From IMG/VR virus record IMGVR_UViG_3300046002_010180, positions 1 to 26,569 of that record: a stretch of DNA of 26,569 nt; one strand, given 5' to 3'. The stretch's first letter is position 1, and the number at the start of each line of letters is the position of its first letter. Source of the DNA: a virus. The translations under genes and the position numbers were made by a program. This document shows positions 19,134 to 26,569 of this stretch, in pieces. Under the pieces are notes generated by a model. That model had not been told where the DNA came from. It saw only the letters and a list, made by a program, of their open reading frames with translations, and made no database searches.

Positions 19134-19158
19134 GCAACAGCTGAGACTCGAGCGCGAC

Positions 19159-19184
19159 GTAATTGCGCAAATTTGCGCAATTAC
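19159..19184. repeat. 26-bp perfect palindrome between PAAR and yhaV
   Basis: GTAATTGCGCAAA (19159-19171) is followed at once by its exact reverse complement (19172-19184). It covers the yhaV stop codon. Convergent genes end on both sides, which would fit a bidirectional terminator, but neither side has a T tract. Confidence 0.85.
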
Positions 19185-19636
19185 CGTTTCCAGTCAGACT
19201 TGCTGGCAGCCATCAGGGCATCCCAGTCATCTGGCGGATGGCCAGACTTGAGCATTTTCTGGAAGACCACGTAAGGGTCCGTCTTGGCACCCGATGAGCG
19301 CAAAGTGTGCTCATCGTTCACCCAGGCGAAGATGATGATCCGAGTCTTGGAGTCAAACCGAAAGAACAACCGAAAGCGCCTGCCGATCTTGGCTCGGCGC
19401 CAGTGCCGAAACGCTGGCCCCATGGTGTTGCCTTGCCGGTATTCATCTCGGTTCGGGTCGCTGGGGACCACCTCGAGGATCAGTGTCGCAAGGGCATCAA
19501 AAAGTTTGACGTTGGCATTGGACTCAAAACCCGCTGGATCTTGTGCCTTGGCACGCGACGCTGCTGCTTCCAGTTTCTGTAACTGCTCTATCAGGCAATC
19601 GTGGAAGAGCAGATTCCACCCGTGACGCTGAATCAC
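19181..19636 (-). CDS. yhaV: YhaV-family ribonuclease toxin
   Basis: A 151-residue protein, close to E. coli YhaV (154). Recognisable parts are HGWNLLFHDCLIEQLQKLE (5-23), the central NTMGPAFRHWRRAKIGRRFRLFFRFD (about 70-95) and IIIFAWVNDEHTLRSSGAKTDPYVVFQKML. The conserved Arg/His cluster belongs to its RelE-like ribosome-dependent RNase fold. It starts with GTG at 19636, overlapping the prlF stop (GTGA). It forms a pair with PrlF, antisense to the baseplate genes, and ends on a 26-bp palindrome. Confidence 0.9.
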   Translation of the reverse strand: MIQRHGWNLLFHDCLIEQLQKLEAAASRAKAQDPAGFESNANVKLFDALATLILEVVPSDPNRDEYRQGNTMGPAFRHWRRAKIGRRFRLFFRFDSKTRIIIFAWVNDEHTLRSSGAKTDPYVVFQKMLKSGHPPDDWDALMAASKSDWKR

Positions 19637-19953
19637 AGCGCCACGTCGCCTTCAATGTCCTCGTTCAGATCGACCTGCTTGCCAAGCGCTGCGAGCATCG
19701 AGCGCGCCAGGTCATCCGGCAGCGTGGTGATGTGTCGGCCGGACTGAATGTCTTTTTCGAGCAAGGCGAGAAAGCTGCCGATGGCTGGATCTTCGTGAGG
19801 TTCGTCAGTCACGCGGGTGACGATGACGCGATCACCCGCGAAATCAAAGGCCACCTTGCCCCCGGCATCCACGCCCAAGGCCTGACGGATGGGCTTGGGC
19901 AGGGTGATCTGTCCCTTCGATGTGATGGTGGCAACTTCGTGAATGGCGGGCAT
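19633..19953 (-). CDS. prlF: PrlF (SohA) family antitoxin
   Basis: A 106-residue protein, the length of E. coli PrlF (111). The N-terminus (EVATITSKGQITLPKPIRQALGVDAGGKVAFDF, 6-38) is the AbrB/MazE-type swapped-hairpin DNA-binding motif. The C-terminal helix (DPAIGSFLALLEKDIQSGRH) is the PrlF-specific YhaV-binding part. It neutralises YhaV and represses its own promoter. AGGAGG is placed well before the ATG at 19953. An inverted repeat sits over its promoter. Confidence 0.9.
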   Translation of the reverse strand: MPAIHEVATITSKGQITLPKPIRQALGVDAGGKVAFDFAGDRVIVTRVTDEPHEDPAIGSFLALLEKDIQSGRHITTLPDDLARSMLAALGKQVDLNEDIEGDVAL

Positions 19954-19984
19954 GGTGGCCTCCTGTGAATCTGAGCGTGTTGTT

Positions 19985-20013
19985 ATGGTAAGGAATAATC
20001 CTTACTTCGTCAA
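19985..20013 (-). promoter_or_regulatory. prlF-yhaV promoter with inverted-repeat operator
   Basis: On the minus strand TTGACG (20008-20013) and TACCAT (19985-19990) are 17 bases apart. GTAAGGA (19988-19994) and TCCTTAC (19999-20005) form a 7-bp inverted repeat overlapping the -10 box and spacer, as expected of autoregulation. The promoter fires away from the gp25-like gene that starts at 20027. Confidence 0.7.
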
Positions 20014-20026
20014 GGTGAGGTATTCG

Positions 20027-20398
20027 ATGCTCGGAATCAACGCCCACACCGGCAAGTCCCTCGCTGGCCTCGACCACCTGCGCCAGAGCATCGCCGACAT
20101 CCTCTCCACGCCCCTGAACACCCGGGTGATGCGCCGCGACTACGGCTCTCGCTTGCCGGAACTGATCGATCAGCCCATCACGCCACGTCTGGCCGTGGAA
20201 CTCTACGCCGCCACCGCCGAGGCGCTGCGCCGCTGGGAGCCCCGCTTCAAGCTCACCCGCGTGCGCCTGAGCGACGCTCGGGCCGGCTGGGTGGAACTGA
20301 CCCTGGAGGGTGAAGTGCGGCTGCAGGGCTTTGAAGGCCAGACGGTGACCTTGTCGGGACTGAGCATTGGCAGCACAACCCGCGGAGCACGCCCATGA
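20027..20398 (+). CDS. Baseplate protein W (gp25-like)
   Basis: A 123-residue protein of the GPW/gp25 family: GKSLAGLDHLRQSIADILSTPLNTRVMRRDYGSRLPELIDQPI (12-54), where the RRDYG motif is diagnostic, then ATAEALRRWEPRFKLTRVRL and a C-terminal beta part. It forms the wedge or inner baseplate and starts sheath assembly. The ATG at 20027 follows AGGTGAGG. Longer forms would run through the toxin-antitoxin promoter and lack the family's N-terminus. Confidence 0.92.
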   Translation: MLGINAHTGKSLAGLDHLRQSIADILSTPLNTRVMRRDYGSRLPELIDQPITPRLAVELYAATAEALRRWEPRFKLTRVRLSDARAGWVELTLEGEVRLQGFEGQTVTLSGLSIGSTTRGARP

Positions 20399-21249
20399 AT
20401 TTCACCCCTTCCCTGGCGCCAGAGCTTGCCGGCCTGCCCACGCCGCAGGTGCTGGAGACCCTGCGCTTTGAGCACATCTTCGATGCGCTGCTGCGCGACT
20501 TCCGGTTGCGCTACCCGCAGTACAGCGCGCTGCTCGCCTCCGACCCCGCGATCAAGCTGATCGAGGTGGCGGCCTATCGTGAGTTGCTGCTGCGCGCCCG
20601 CATCAACGAAGCGGCGCGGGCCAATTTGCTGGCCTTTGCGGTCGGCAACGACCTGGAGCACCTGGGGGCCTTCTATGGCGTGATGCGGCTGCCGCAGGAG
20701 CGGGATGAGCCGCTGCGCCGGCGCATTCGCGCGCGCATCATGGGCTTTGCCAACGCCGGCGGCGCGGCCCACTACCGCTACTGGGCACTTTCAGCTTCTC
20801 CTGAGGTGGCCGATGTGGCCGTCGACAGCCCCGGCCCCGGTCGGGTGCGTATCAGCGTGCTGCCCACCGGTCACAGTGACACCGTCCCCGATGCCTTGCT
20901 GGACACGGTGCGTGCGACGGTTCTGCGCGACGACGTCCGAGTGCTGACCGACACCGTGGAAGTGGTGCCGGTCAGCCTGGTGCCGGTGACGGTGGCCGCC
21001 CAGATCTGGCTCTACCCCGACACGCCGATGGCGGTGTTTGAGGGCCTCGCCCCACGGCTTACCCGGGAGCTTGCTCAGGCCGCCGTGCTCGGCTGGGACC
21101 TGACCCTGTCCTGGCTGATCGGGCAGCTGCAGCAACCCGGCATCCACAAGGTCGAGCTGAGCGAGCCTGCCACCGATATTCGTATCCACAGCACCCAGGC
21201 GGTGCGCCTGACCGATGTCCAGCTGACCTTCGCGGGCAGAGACCGGTAA
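20395..21249 (+). CDS. Baseplate assembly protein J (gpJ/gp6-like)
   Basis: A 284-residue protein near the P2 gpJ length (302). The signature FRLRYPQYSALLASDPAIKLIEVAAYRELLLRARINEAARANLLAFAVGNDLEHLGAFYGV (about 40-100) is classic, followed by RRIRARIMGFANAGGAAHYRYWALSASPEVADVAV and GRVRISVLPTG. gpJ forms the baseplate ring around the spike. It is coupled to gpW by an ATGA overlap, and its 3' end is followed by a hairpin that covers the gpI ribosome binding site. Confidence 0.93.
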   Translation: MNFTPSLAPELAGLPTPQVLETLRFEHIFDALLRDFRLRYPQYSALLASDPAIKLIEVAAYRELLLRARINEAARANLLAFAVGNDLEHLGAFYGVMRLPQERDEPLRRRIRARIMGFANAGGAAHYRYWALSASPEVADVAVDSPGPGRVRISVLPTGHSDTVPDALLDTVRATVLRDDVRVLTDTVEVVPVSLVPVTVAAQIWLYPDTPMAVFEGLAPRLTRELAQAAVLGWDLTLSWLIGQLQQPGIHKVELSEPATDIRIHSTQAVRLTDVQLTFAGRDR

Positions 21250-21258
21250 GCGCGTCGC

Positions 21259-21280
21259 CCTGGGGACATCCCCAGGAGGG
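21259..21280 (+). promoter_or_regulatory. Hairpin overlapping the gpI Shine-Dalgarno
   Basis: CCTGGGG (21259-21265) pairs with CCCCAGG (21270-21276) over the loop ACAT. The 3' arm overlaps the gpI ribosome binding site AGGAGGG (21274-21280), just before the ATG at 21284. Folding would reduce gpI translation until ribosomes ending gpJ (stop at 21249) open it. Confidence 0.55.
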
Positions 21281-21283
21281 CGC

Positions 21284-22855
21284 ATGACATCGGATCACCT
21301 GCTGCCGCCCAATGCCACGGCACTGGAGCGTTCGCTCTCCCTCTCGACCGACCTGTTGACCCGACTGGGCGGCGAGACCGAGCCCCTCAAGGGCTTCAAG
21401 ACCGACCCGGCCGACAGCCTCCTGCCCTGGCTGATCTGGGAGTACGGGCTGGGCGAATTGCTGCCCTACCTGCCCGATCCTCGCCGGGCCATTTATGAAG
21501 GCATCCGCTGGCAACGCTTGCGCGGTACCCCGGCAGCGCTCACGACCGCCTTGTCGTGGATCGGTGCGACCGCCACGGTCGAGCAGGAAACGCCCGGCAT
21601 TCACTTTGCCGAGTTCCAGTTCGATCCGGGTCAGGTACTGGATGACGACGCACTCATCGCCAACCTGATCGTCATCGCCCGGCTGTCGGCACCGGCCCGA
21701 TCCCGCCTGTCACGCATCTACCACGGCTGGGATCTGCGCCGTCTGGTGCTCGATGAGAGTCGGCTGGGCGAGGCGCTGCTGTCGGACCACAGTGGGGTGT
21801 TCTGGCGGGATGGGCAGACCAAGTTGTCGTTTGGCCGGGTCCGCCAATTGGCGAACCCTCCGCCCGACTTCGTGCTGGCGCCCGCGCGGGAAGCCGTGCG
21901 CTTTGCGATGGCGCGCTTGATGGATCGCTACCTGCTGAGCTTCTCGGCCTTGGGGGACCCCGGACACACGCCCAACGAAGAGATTCTGCATTCGCACCTG
22001 TTCACGCTGGCCAATGCGCTCGGTGTGCCCAATCCCGTCGGCGTGCGACCGGAGCGCAAGTTCTGCCGGGCGATGGTGGTGCTGTCTGACAGCACGCCCT
22101 TGGGTGACATCAACGCCAACCTGCCGAGGTTTGTCTGGGCGGAACAAGGCGAACAATTCGGACTCGGTAAGGGCACCTTGTCCGAATCGGATCATCGCCT
22201 GCGCCGAGTGGAAGTGCTGGAGCGCTTTTATGCCCAGCATCCGACGGCGCTGGCGGTCCCGGTCGTTGAAGTCACGCCGGGCCGATCACCAACAACCACC
22301 GCCACCGTGCGCGCCCGCGCCGATACGGCGCTGGGCGTACTGCTCCTGGGCGATGTCATGCCGGCCCGGGATGTCCTGTCCCTGACACGGCTGTACAGCC
22401 TGATCCAGGCGCCGCTGCCTGACCCCGCGAGTTTGCGCCCACGTCTGTACCAACGGGCGCAAGTGGTGCTCTCCGAGGTGACGCTGGGCGATGTGAACAG
22501 CCGCACCCCACGTCGGGCCATCTATCGCACCCGGCCTGTTGCCCGACTGGGCGATCTCATTTTGGGTGAGGCCGCTGAGATCGAATGGCGGCCACTCACC
22601 GAGATGCAAATTTGCACATCGGTACTGACGCCGCCACTGCCCTATGTCTTTGAAGCGGCACAACCAAGCCTGTTGCGTCTGCTGACCCGCAGCGCTGAAA
22701 CCGGCACCGCTTCACAGGTGTTTCCTGCACGCGTGCCGGTCCTTAGCACCCGTGCTGCCTGGAGCGGCCAAACCTGGACCGGTGTGCGCTGGCCGGCTTC
22801 AACCTGGACCGACACCCGCGAGCTGATCGGCAGCGCCCACAGCACGCAGTCCTGA
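21284..22855 (+). CDS. Tail protein I (gpI-like) with a long C-terminal extension
   Basis: A 523-residue protein. The first 210 residues are gpI: LLPPNATALERSLSLSTDLL, then LLPWLIWEYGLGELLPYLPDPRRAIYEGIRWQRLRGTPAALTTALSWIG (47-95). P2 gpI is only 176 residues. The remaining 300 contain related segments, 'AMVVLSDSTPLGDINANLPR' (263-282) and 'AQVVLSEVTLGDVNSRTPRR' (392-411), plus weaker copies near 153-176 and 348-360. The repeats suggest a beta-structured arm that holds the next tail proteins. The family assignment of the N-terminus is firm; the function of the extension is inferred. Confidence 0.88.
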   Translation: MTSDHLLPPNATALERSLSLSTDLLTRLGGETEPLKGFKTDPADSLLPWLIWEYGLGELLPYLPDPRRAIYEGIRWQRLRGTPAALTTALSWIGATATVEQETPGIHFAEFQFDPGQVLDDDALIANLIVIARLSAPARSRLSRIYHGWDLRRLVLDESRLGEALLSDHSGVFWRDGQTKLSFGRVRQLANPPPDFVLAPAREAVRFAMARLMDRYLLSFSALGDPGHTPNEEILHSHLFTLANALGVPNPVGVRPERKFCRAMVVLSDSTPLGDINANLPRFVWAEQGEQFGLGKGTLSESDHRLRRVEVLERFYAQHPTALAVPVVEVTPGRSPTTTATVRARADTALGVLLLGDVMPARDVLSLTRLYSLIQAPLPDPASLRPRLYQRAQVVLSEVTLGDVNSRTPRRAIYRTRPVARLGDLILGEAAEIEWRPLTEMQICTSVLTPPLPYVFEAAQPSLLRLLTRSAETGTASQVFPARVPVLSTRAAWSGQTWTGVRWPASTWTDTRELIGSAHSTQS

Positions 22856-22888
22856 TTTTCTGACCCCATTCATTTCCTGGAGCACCCG

Positions 22889-23581
22889 ATGGCCATCCTG
22901 ACTGCCAGCGGTCGCGCTGCGCTTGCCGCCGCGATCAAACAACAGACCTTGCACCTTGCCCTGGGCGAAGGTGACCCCTTGTGGGACACCACCAAGGCGA
23001 TCAGCACACCCTTCGATGAGGCCGGCGTGATCGAGCTGGGTGTGACGCACCTGGCTGACATTCGCGTCACCTCGCTCGATGACCAGACCGAGTACCTGCT
23101 CGATGTGGACTACAGCGCCAACGCCCGCGAGGGCGTGATCCGGCGCCTGCCTGACAGCACGATCCCGGAAGGCGGTGACGTCACGGTCCACTTCAAGATC
23201 GCGCATCTACCCGAGTCGATTGGCCAGACGGCGCTGTTGCGCGAAGTCGGCCGGCGCGTCGTCGATGAGGTGCATTTCGTCACCGCCGACGCGCAAGGCG
23301 AGATCGTCGTGCCTACCGGACGCTACCGGCTGGTCACCGACCCCACGAACCACCTTTTCATCCGGGTGCGCTTTGACTTCGAGGATGCCGCCACCAGCGT
23401 GGTGCGCGAGCAGGGGCTGTTCGTCGGCTGTGCCACCGATCCCGCGTTACCCATCGGGCAGAAGTTCTTCGTGCCGAGTCAGATCACCGATCCGGGCATT
23501 TTGCTGGTGCTGCAGCACTCGGTGCCCATCGTGCGTCAGCCCAGCACGCGCGAGACCTTCGAATTTGTCGTCACTTTCTGA
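22889..23581 (+). CDS. Tail/baseplate-associated protein, 230 aa
   Basis: A 230-residue protein starting MAILTASGRAALAAAIKQQTLHLALGEGDPLWD, similar to the N-terminal 'tail-attachment' helix and strand of fibre-type proteins. The rest is beta-rich (HLADIRVTSLDDQTEYLLDVDY, VTVHFKIAHLP, FVVTF). Position after gpI and before a DUF4815 protein, where P2 has its tail fibre gene, suggests a fibre-connecting or collar role. I do not recognise a named family. GGAG lies 7 nt before the ATG. Confidence 0.6.
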   Translation: MAILTASGRAALAAAIKQQTLHLALGEGDPLWDTTKAISTPFDEAGVIELGVTHLADIRVTSLDDQTEYLLDVDYSANAREGVIRRLPDSTIPEGGDVTVHFKIAHLPESIGQTALLREVGRRVVDEVHFVTADAQGEIVVPTGRYRLVTDPTNHLFIRVRFDFEDAATSVVREQGLFVGCATDPALPIGQKFFVPSQITDPGILLVLQHSVPIVRQPSTRETFEFVVTF

Positions 23582-23596
23582 TCCGCGAGGCCATCC

Positions 23597-26569
23597 ATGA
23601 TCGAGCGTTACTACAACCTGTTTGACCCGGCCCAGCACTACACCCAGTTGCTGTTCCGTGCTGGCGATGGCCTGCAATCGCGGGAATTGAATGAGATCCA
23701 GAGCACGCTGATCCACCGTCTGCAGGGCGTGGCCGATGCGCTGCTCAAAGATGGCGACATCGTCAGCGGCGCCAACCTGCAGATCGATGCGGATACGGGG
23801 CTCGTCACCCTGGAGGCGGGCCGCGTCTATCTGCGCGGCGCAGTCCGGGACGTGCCGGCCGCCACTTTCACAGTACCGGTCAATGGCCGCATTGCCGTCG
23901 GCGTGCGCTTTTCCAGCCGCACCATCACCGAGCTTGAAGACCCTAACCTGCGCGAACCGGCGGTCGGTGTGCGCAACTACCAGGAGCCGGGTGCGGGTCG
24001 TCTGCAGGAAACGCTCACCTGGGGCTGGGAAGGTGCCGGCACCAGTGATGGTCAGCCCGGCGACTTCCACGCCGTCTATGCGCTGGACAATGGCCTCTTG
24101 GAGAACCGTCGTCAGCCGCCCGTGCTCGATGGCGTGATCGCCGGCCTGGCGCGCTACGACTACGACGCCAACGGCCACTATGTCGTTGACGGTCTGGGTG
24201 TCCGGTTTCTGGACACCGACATCGATACCCAGGAGCACATCTTTTCCGTGGCGGAGGGCCGCGCCAACATCGACGGCTTCAAGGTCGAGCGCACCCAGTC
24301 CCAGCGCCTGCGCCTGACCATCGATCCGGATCTGCAGCGGGTGTCCAGCGAACCGCAGGTCTTCAACGACAGCGGCGATGGCTCAATGGTGGTCACGATC
24401 AATCGCCCGCCACTGGCCCAGGTGCTCGACATCAAGGTGACGCAAGCCAAGACCGAGACCGTGGTCCATGGCGCCTTCACCGGCAGCCGCGATGTGCTGA
24501 CCGAGCCGACAGTCGTCGCCGTGCTGGAGGTCAAACAAGGCGGCACCACCTACGCCCAAGGCACCGACTACAAGGTCGTGGGTGACGAGATCGACTGGAG
24601 CCCGGGCGGGGCCGAACCTGCCCCGGGATCGAGCTACCAGGTCACTTACCAGTACATCGCCAGCCTCACGCCGACGAACCTGACCGATACCGGCTTCAGG
24701 GTGACTGGTGTGGTGCAGGGCTCGACGATGTACATCGACTACCAGTGGAAGCTGCCGCGCGTCGATGTGCTGGCCCTCACGGCGGACGGTCAGGTGGAGC
24801 GCATCAAGGGGATTTCGCAAGTGAGGAACCCCATTGCCCCCACGGTGCCGGCTTCGCGCCTGGCGCTGGCGGAGATTGCCTACGACTGGAAGCTGGATAG
24901 CCTTCCCGAAGTGCGCAACATCGCCATTCGCACCATCAAGGTCTCGGAACTGACCGCGATGCAGCGCCAGATTGCCGACCTGTTTGACCTGATGGCCCTG
25001 GAGCGCCTGCGGGTCGATGCCAACATCCGCGAGCCCGCCGCCAAGAAGGGCCTGTTCGTGGACAACTTCCTCGACGACGACCTGCGCGATCAGGGCGTGG
25101 CCCAGACCGGCGCGGTGGTGGCCGGGGTGCTCACCCTGCCGATCACCGCCAGTGCCCAGCACGCCAAGGAGAACGGTAATGCGCTGCTGACCTTGGACTA
25201 CACGCTCGCGCCGGTGGTAGAGCAGTTGGCCCGTACCGGGTCGATGAAGATCAATCCCTACCAGGCCTTTGATCCGGTGCCGGCCCGGGTCACTCTGAAC
25301 CCAGCAGTCGACCAGTTTACGGTGACGAACACCACCTGGGCTTCGGATGTCACCGAGCGCCTGATCACCGGCAGCGGTGTGCTCGAACAGGTGGTCGAAA
25401 CCCGGCGCTCGGAGCAGGTGCTGGCTTCTTCTTCGGAGGAGGCGCAGTTCCTGCGCGCGCTACAGGTGGCCTATCGCGTCGAAGGCTTCGGCCCCAGCGA
25501 AGCGCTGGCACAACTGCGCTTCGATGGCATCGGACTCTCGCAGCCTGCGGGCACGACAGCCAATGCTTCCGGCCTGCTCACGGGCACTTTTCAGATCCCG
25601 CAAGCCATCCCGGCCGGGGCGAAGCTGGTGGAGTTCCTGGGGGCCGGTGGCAGCTACGGCTCTGCGACCTACGTCGGGCGCGGCCAGATCGTCACCGAAA
25701 CCCGTCGCCGCATCCTGACCACGGTGGTCAACCGCTGGGACCCGTTGGCGCAAACCTTCACGCTGCCAGAACGCCGGATCATCGGCGGACTGGAGCTGTG
25801 GTTCACCGCCAAGGGTGGCACCGCCCCGGTGATCGTGCAGATCCGCGAGACGCAGGTCGGCATCCCGACCACCACGGTGCTGACCGAAGGTCGTCTGGCT
25901 GCCTCGGACATCAAGACCGATGGCAACGCGACCCGGGTGCTGCTCGACCCGGTGGCGCTGGAGGCCAACCGCGAGTACGCCCTGGTGGTGCTTACCGATG
26001 ACGCCAACCACGCCGTATCGGTGGCCGAACTCGGTAAGTACGACCCGCGCACCGGCTGGGTCACGGCGCAGCCCTACCAGATCGGTGTGCTGCTCTCGTC
26101 CTCTAACGGCATCACCTGGACAGCGCACCAGACGCAGGACCTGACGTTTCGATTGCTGGGGTGCCGCTTCACGCAGCAGTCCAAGACGGTCTCGCTGGGC
26201 CAGTACACGGTGACCAACCTGTCGGACGTGATGGCGCTCGCGGGTGTCGAGCGTCCGGCTGCGGGTACCGACGTGCAGTTCCTGGCGACTGATGCGCAAG
26301 GCAGAGCCTACACCCTGTCGGAGGACCAGGGGCTGGCATTGTCGGAGAAGCTCTCCGGGAATCTCGCGGTGTCGGTCAGGCTGACCGGCACCGAGTTTTC
26401 CAGCCCGATCCTGTATCCGGGTACGCAGCTGGTGTTCGGCACGTTGGAAGCCGCAGGCGACTACCTGTCGCGCGCCATTCCCGCCGCCGCCACTTTCAAT
26501 GTCTCAGTCACTTTCGATGCCCTCACCCCCGGCACGTCCAGTGTCACGGTGCAGGCGGAGTCCGGCACT
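23597..26569 (+). CDS. DUF4815-type tail protein, open at the window end
   Basis: I translated this frame by hand from the ATG at 23597. I found no stop in the parts I read, and it stays in phase to the last base, giving 991 codons. The N-terminus (MIERYYNLFDPAQHYTQLLF, then RAGDGLQSRELNEIQSTLIHRLQGVADALLKDGDIV) matches the opening of DUF4815 proteins, large tail components next to gpI in contractile phages. The middle has a repeated beta plan (GGTTYAQGTDYKV) and a helix (ELTAMQRQIADLFDLMALERLRVDANIREPAA, about 452-483). The C-terminal part is beta-rich, as in fibres. It likely links the baseplate to the fibres. The true end lies beyond the window. Confidence 0.85.
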   Translation, partial: MIERYYNLFDPAQHYTQLLFRAGDGLQSRELNEIQSTLIHRLQGVADALLKDGDIVSGANLQIDADTGLVTLEAGRVYLRGAVRDVPAATFTVPVNGRIAVGVRFSSRTITELEDPNLREPAVGVRNYQEPGAGRLQETLTWGWEGAGTSDGQPGDFHAVYALDNGLLENRRQPPVLDGVIAGLARYDYDANGHYVVDGLGVRFLDTDIDTQEHIFSVAEGRANIDGFKVERTQSQRLRLTIDPDLQRVSSEPQVFNDSGDGSMVVTINRPPLAQVLDIKVTQAKTETVVHGAFTGSRDVLTEPTVVAVLEVKQGGTTYAQGTDYKVVGDEIDWSPGGAEPAPGSSYQVTYQYIASLTPTNLTDTGFRVTGVVQGSTMYIDYQWKLPRVDVLALTADGQVERIKGISQVRNPIAPTVPASRLALAEIAYDWKLDSLPEVRNIAIRTIKVSELTAMQRQIADLFDLMALERLRVDANIREPAAKKGLFVDNFLDDDLRDQGVAQTGAVVAGVLTLPITASAQHAKENGNALLTLDYTLAPVVEQLARTGSMKINPYQAFDPVPARVTLNPAVDQFTVTNTTWASDVTERLITGSGVLEQVVETRRSEQVLASSSEEAQFLRALQVAYRVEGFGPSEALAQLRFDGIGLSQPAGTTANASGLLTGTFQIPQAIPAGAKLVEFLGAGGSYGSATYVGRGQIVTETRRRILTTVVNRWDPLAQTFTLPERRIIGGLELWFTAKGGTAPVIVQIRETQVGIPTTTVLTEGRLAASDIKTDGNATRVLLDPVALEANREYALVVLTDDANHAVSVAELGKYDPRTGWVTAQPYQIGVLLSSSNGITWTAHQTQDLTFRLLGCRFTQQSKTVSLGQYTVTNLSDVMALAGVERPAAGTDVQFLATDAQGRAYTLSEDQGLALSEKLSGNLAVSVRLTGTEFSSPILYPGTQLVFGTLEAAGDYLSRAIPAAATFNVSVTFDALTPGTSSVTVQAESGT

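Noticed and set aside
22605-22616. 12-bp palindrome TGCAAATTTGCA in the gpI gene
   Set aside because: About six perfect 12-bp palindromes are expected by chance in a window of this size. The same holds for CGCCAATTGGCG at 21842-21853 and GATGCATGCATC at 3198-3209.
23447-26299. Antisense open frames opposite the DUF4815-type gene
   Set aside because: A single open plus frame of 991 codons with an identified N-terminus explains the region; the antisense frames are fragmentary.

Overview
The window is a GC-rich stretch of a temperate, tailed-phage genome, most likely a prophage in a proteobacterium. The codon use and the mix of accessory genes suggest a betaproteobacterium, but nothing here fixes the host. 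No rRNA, tRNA, CRISPR array, integrase or attachment site was found. The virion is a hybrid. The head genes are lambda-like (GpA-type terminase, gpW, portal, S49 protease with nested scaffold, gpD, gpE, FII-like joiner). The baseplate genes are P2-like (gpV, PAAR spike tip, gpW/gp25, gpJ, gpI), so the particle should have a contractile tail.

Layout: 1-1497 holds a RuvC-like resolvase and two small coupled genes, probably the end of a replication or late-control block. 1481-2270 is a promoter, a 59-codon gene and a GNAT acetyltransferase, arranged like a toxin-antitoxin pair. 2271-2439 is a regulatory stretch with a candidate promoter, a palindromic operator and two hairpins. 2440-3199 encodes two small structural-type proteins. 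3200-3455 is non-coding, with a terminator-like hairpin and three GGTGGTC repeats. 3456-4249 is a small-terminase candidate and a small gene. 4305-7568 is a coupled set of two ParB-domain/DNA-methyltransferase fusions and a PD-(D/E)XK nuclease.

From 7549 to 10554 all genes are on the minus strand: a RelE/ParD-like toxin-antitoxin pair, then six small accessory genes. Four of these are preceded by the same 26-nt core repeat (ACGCGCT, ten variable bases, GAAGCCAAG) at an almost constant distance from the start codon. This island and the methyltransferase set separate the small and large terminase genes, which are normally adjacent. From 10663 the plus strand resumes with the large terminase, and runs through head, connector and baseplate genes to a large DUF4815-type tail protein that is open at the right edge. 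A prlF-yhaV toxin-antitoxin pair sits antisense inside the baseplate cluster (19181-19953).

The most notable points are the four-copy upstream element in the minus-strand island, the methyltransferase-methyltransferase-nuclease set, three toxin-antitoxin-like modules in one phage segment, mirrored GGTGGTC/GACCACC triplets around the small-terminase start, two long perfect palindromes (22 and 26 bp), and a hairpin that overlaps the ribosome binding site of the gpI gene.
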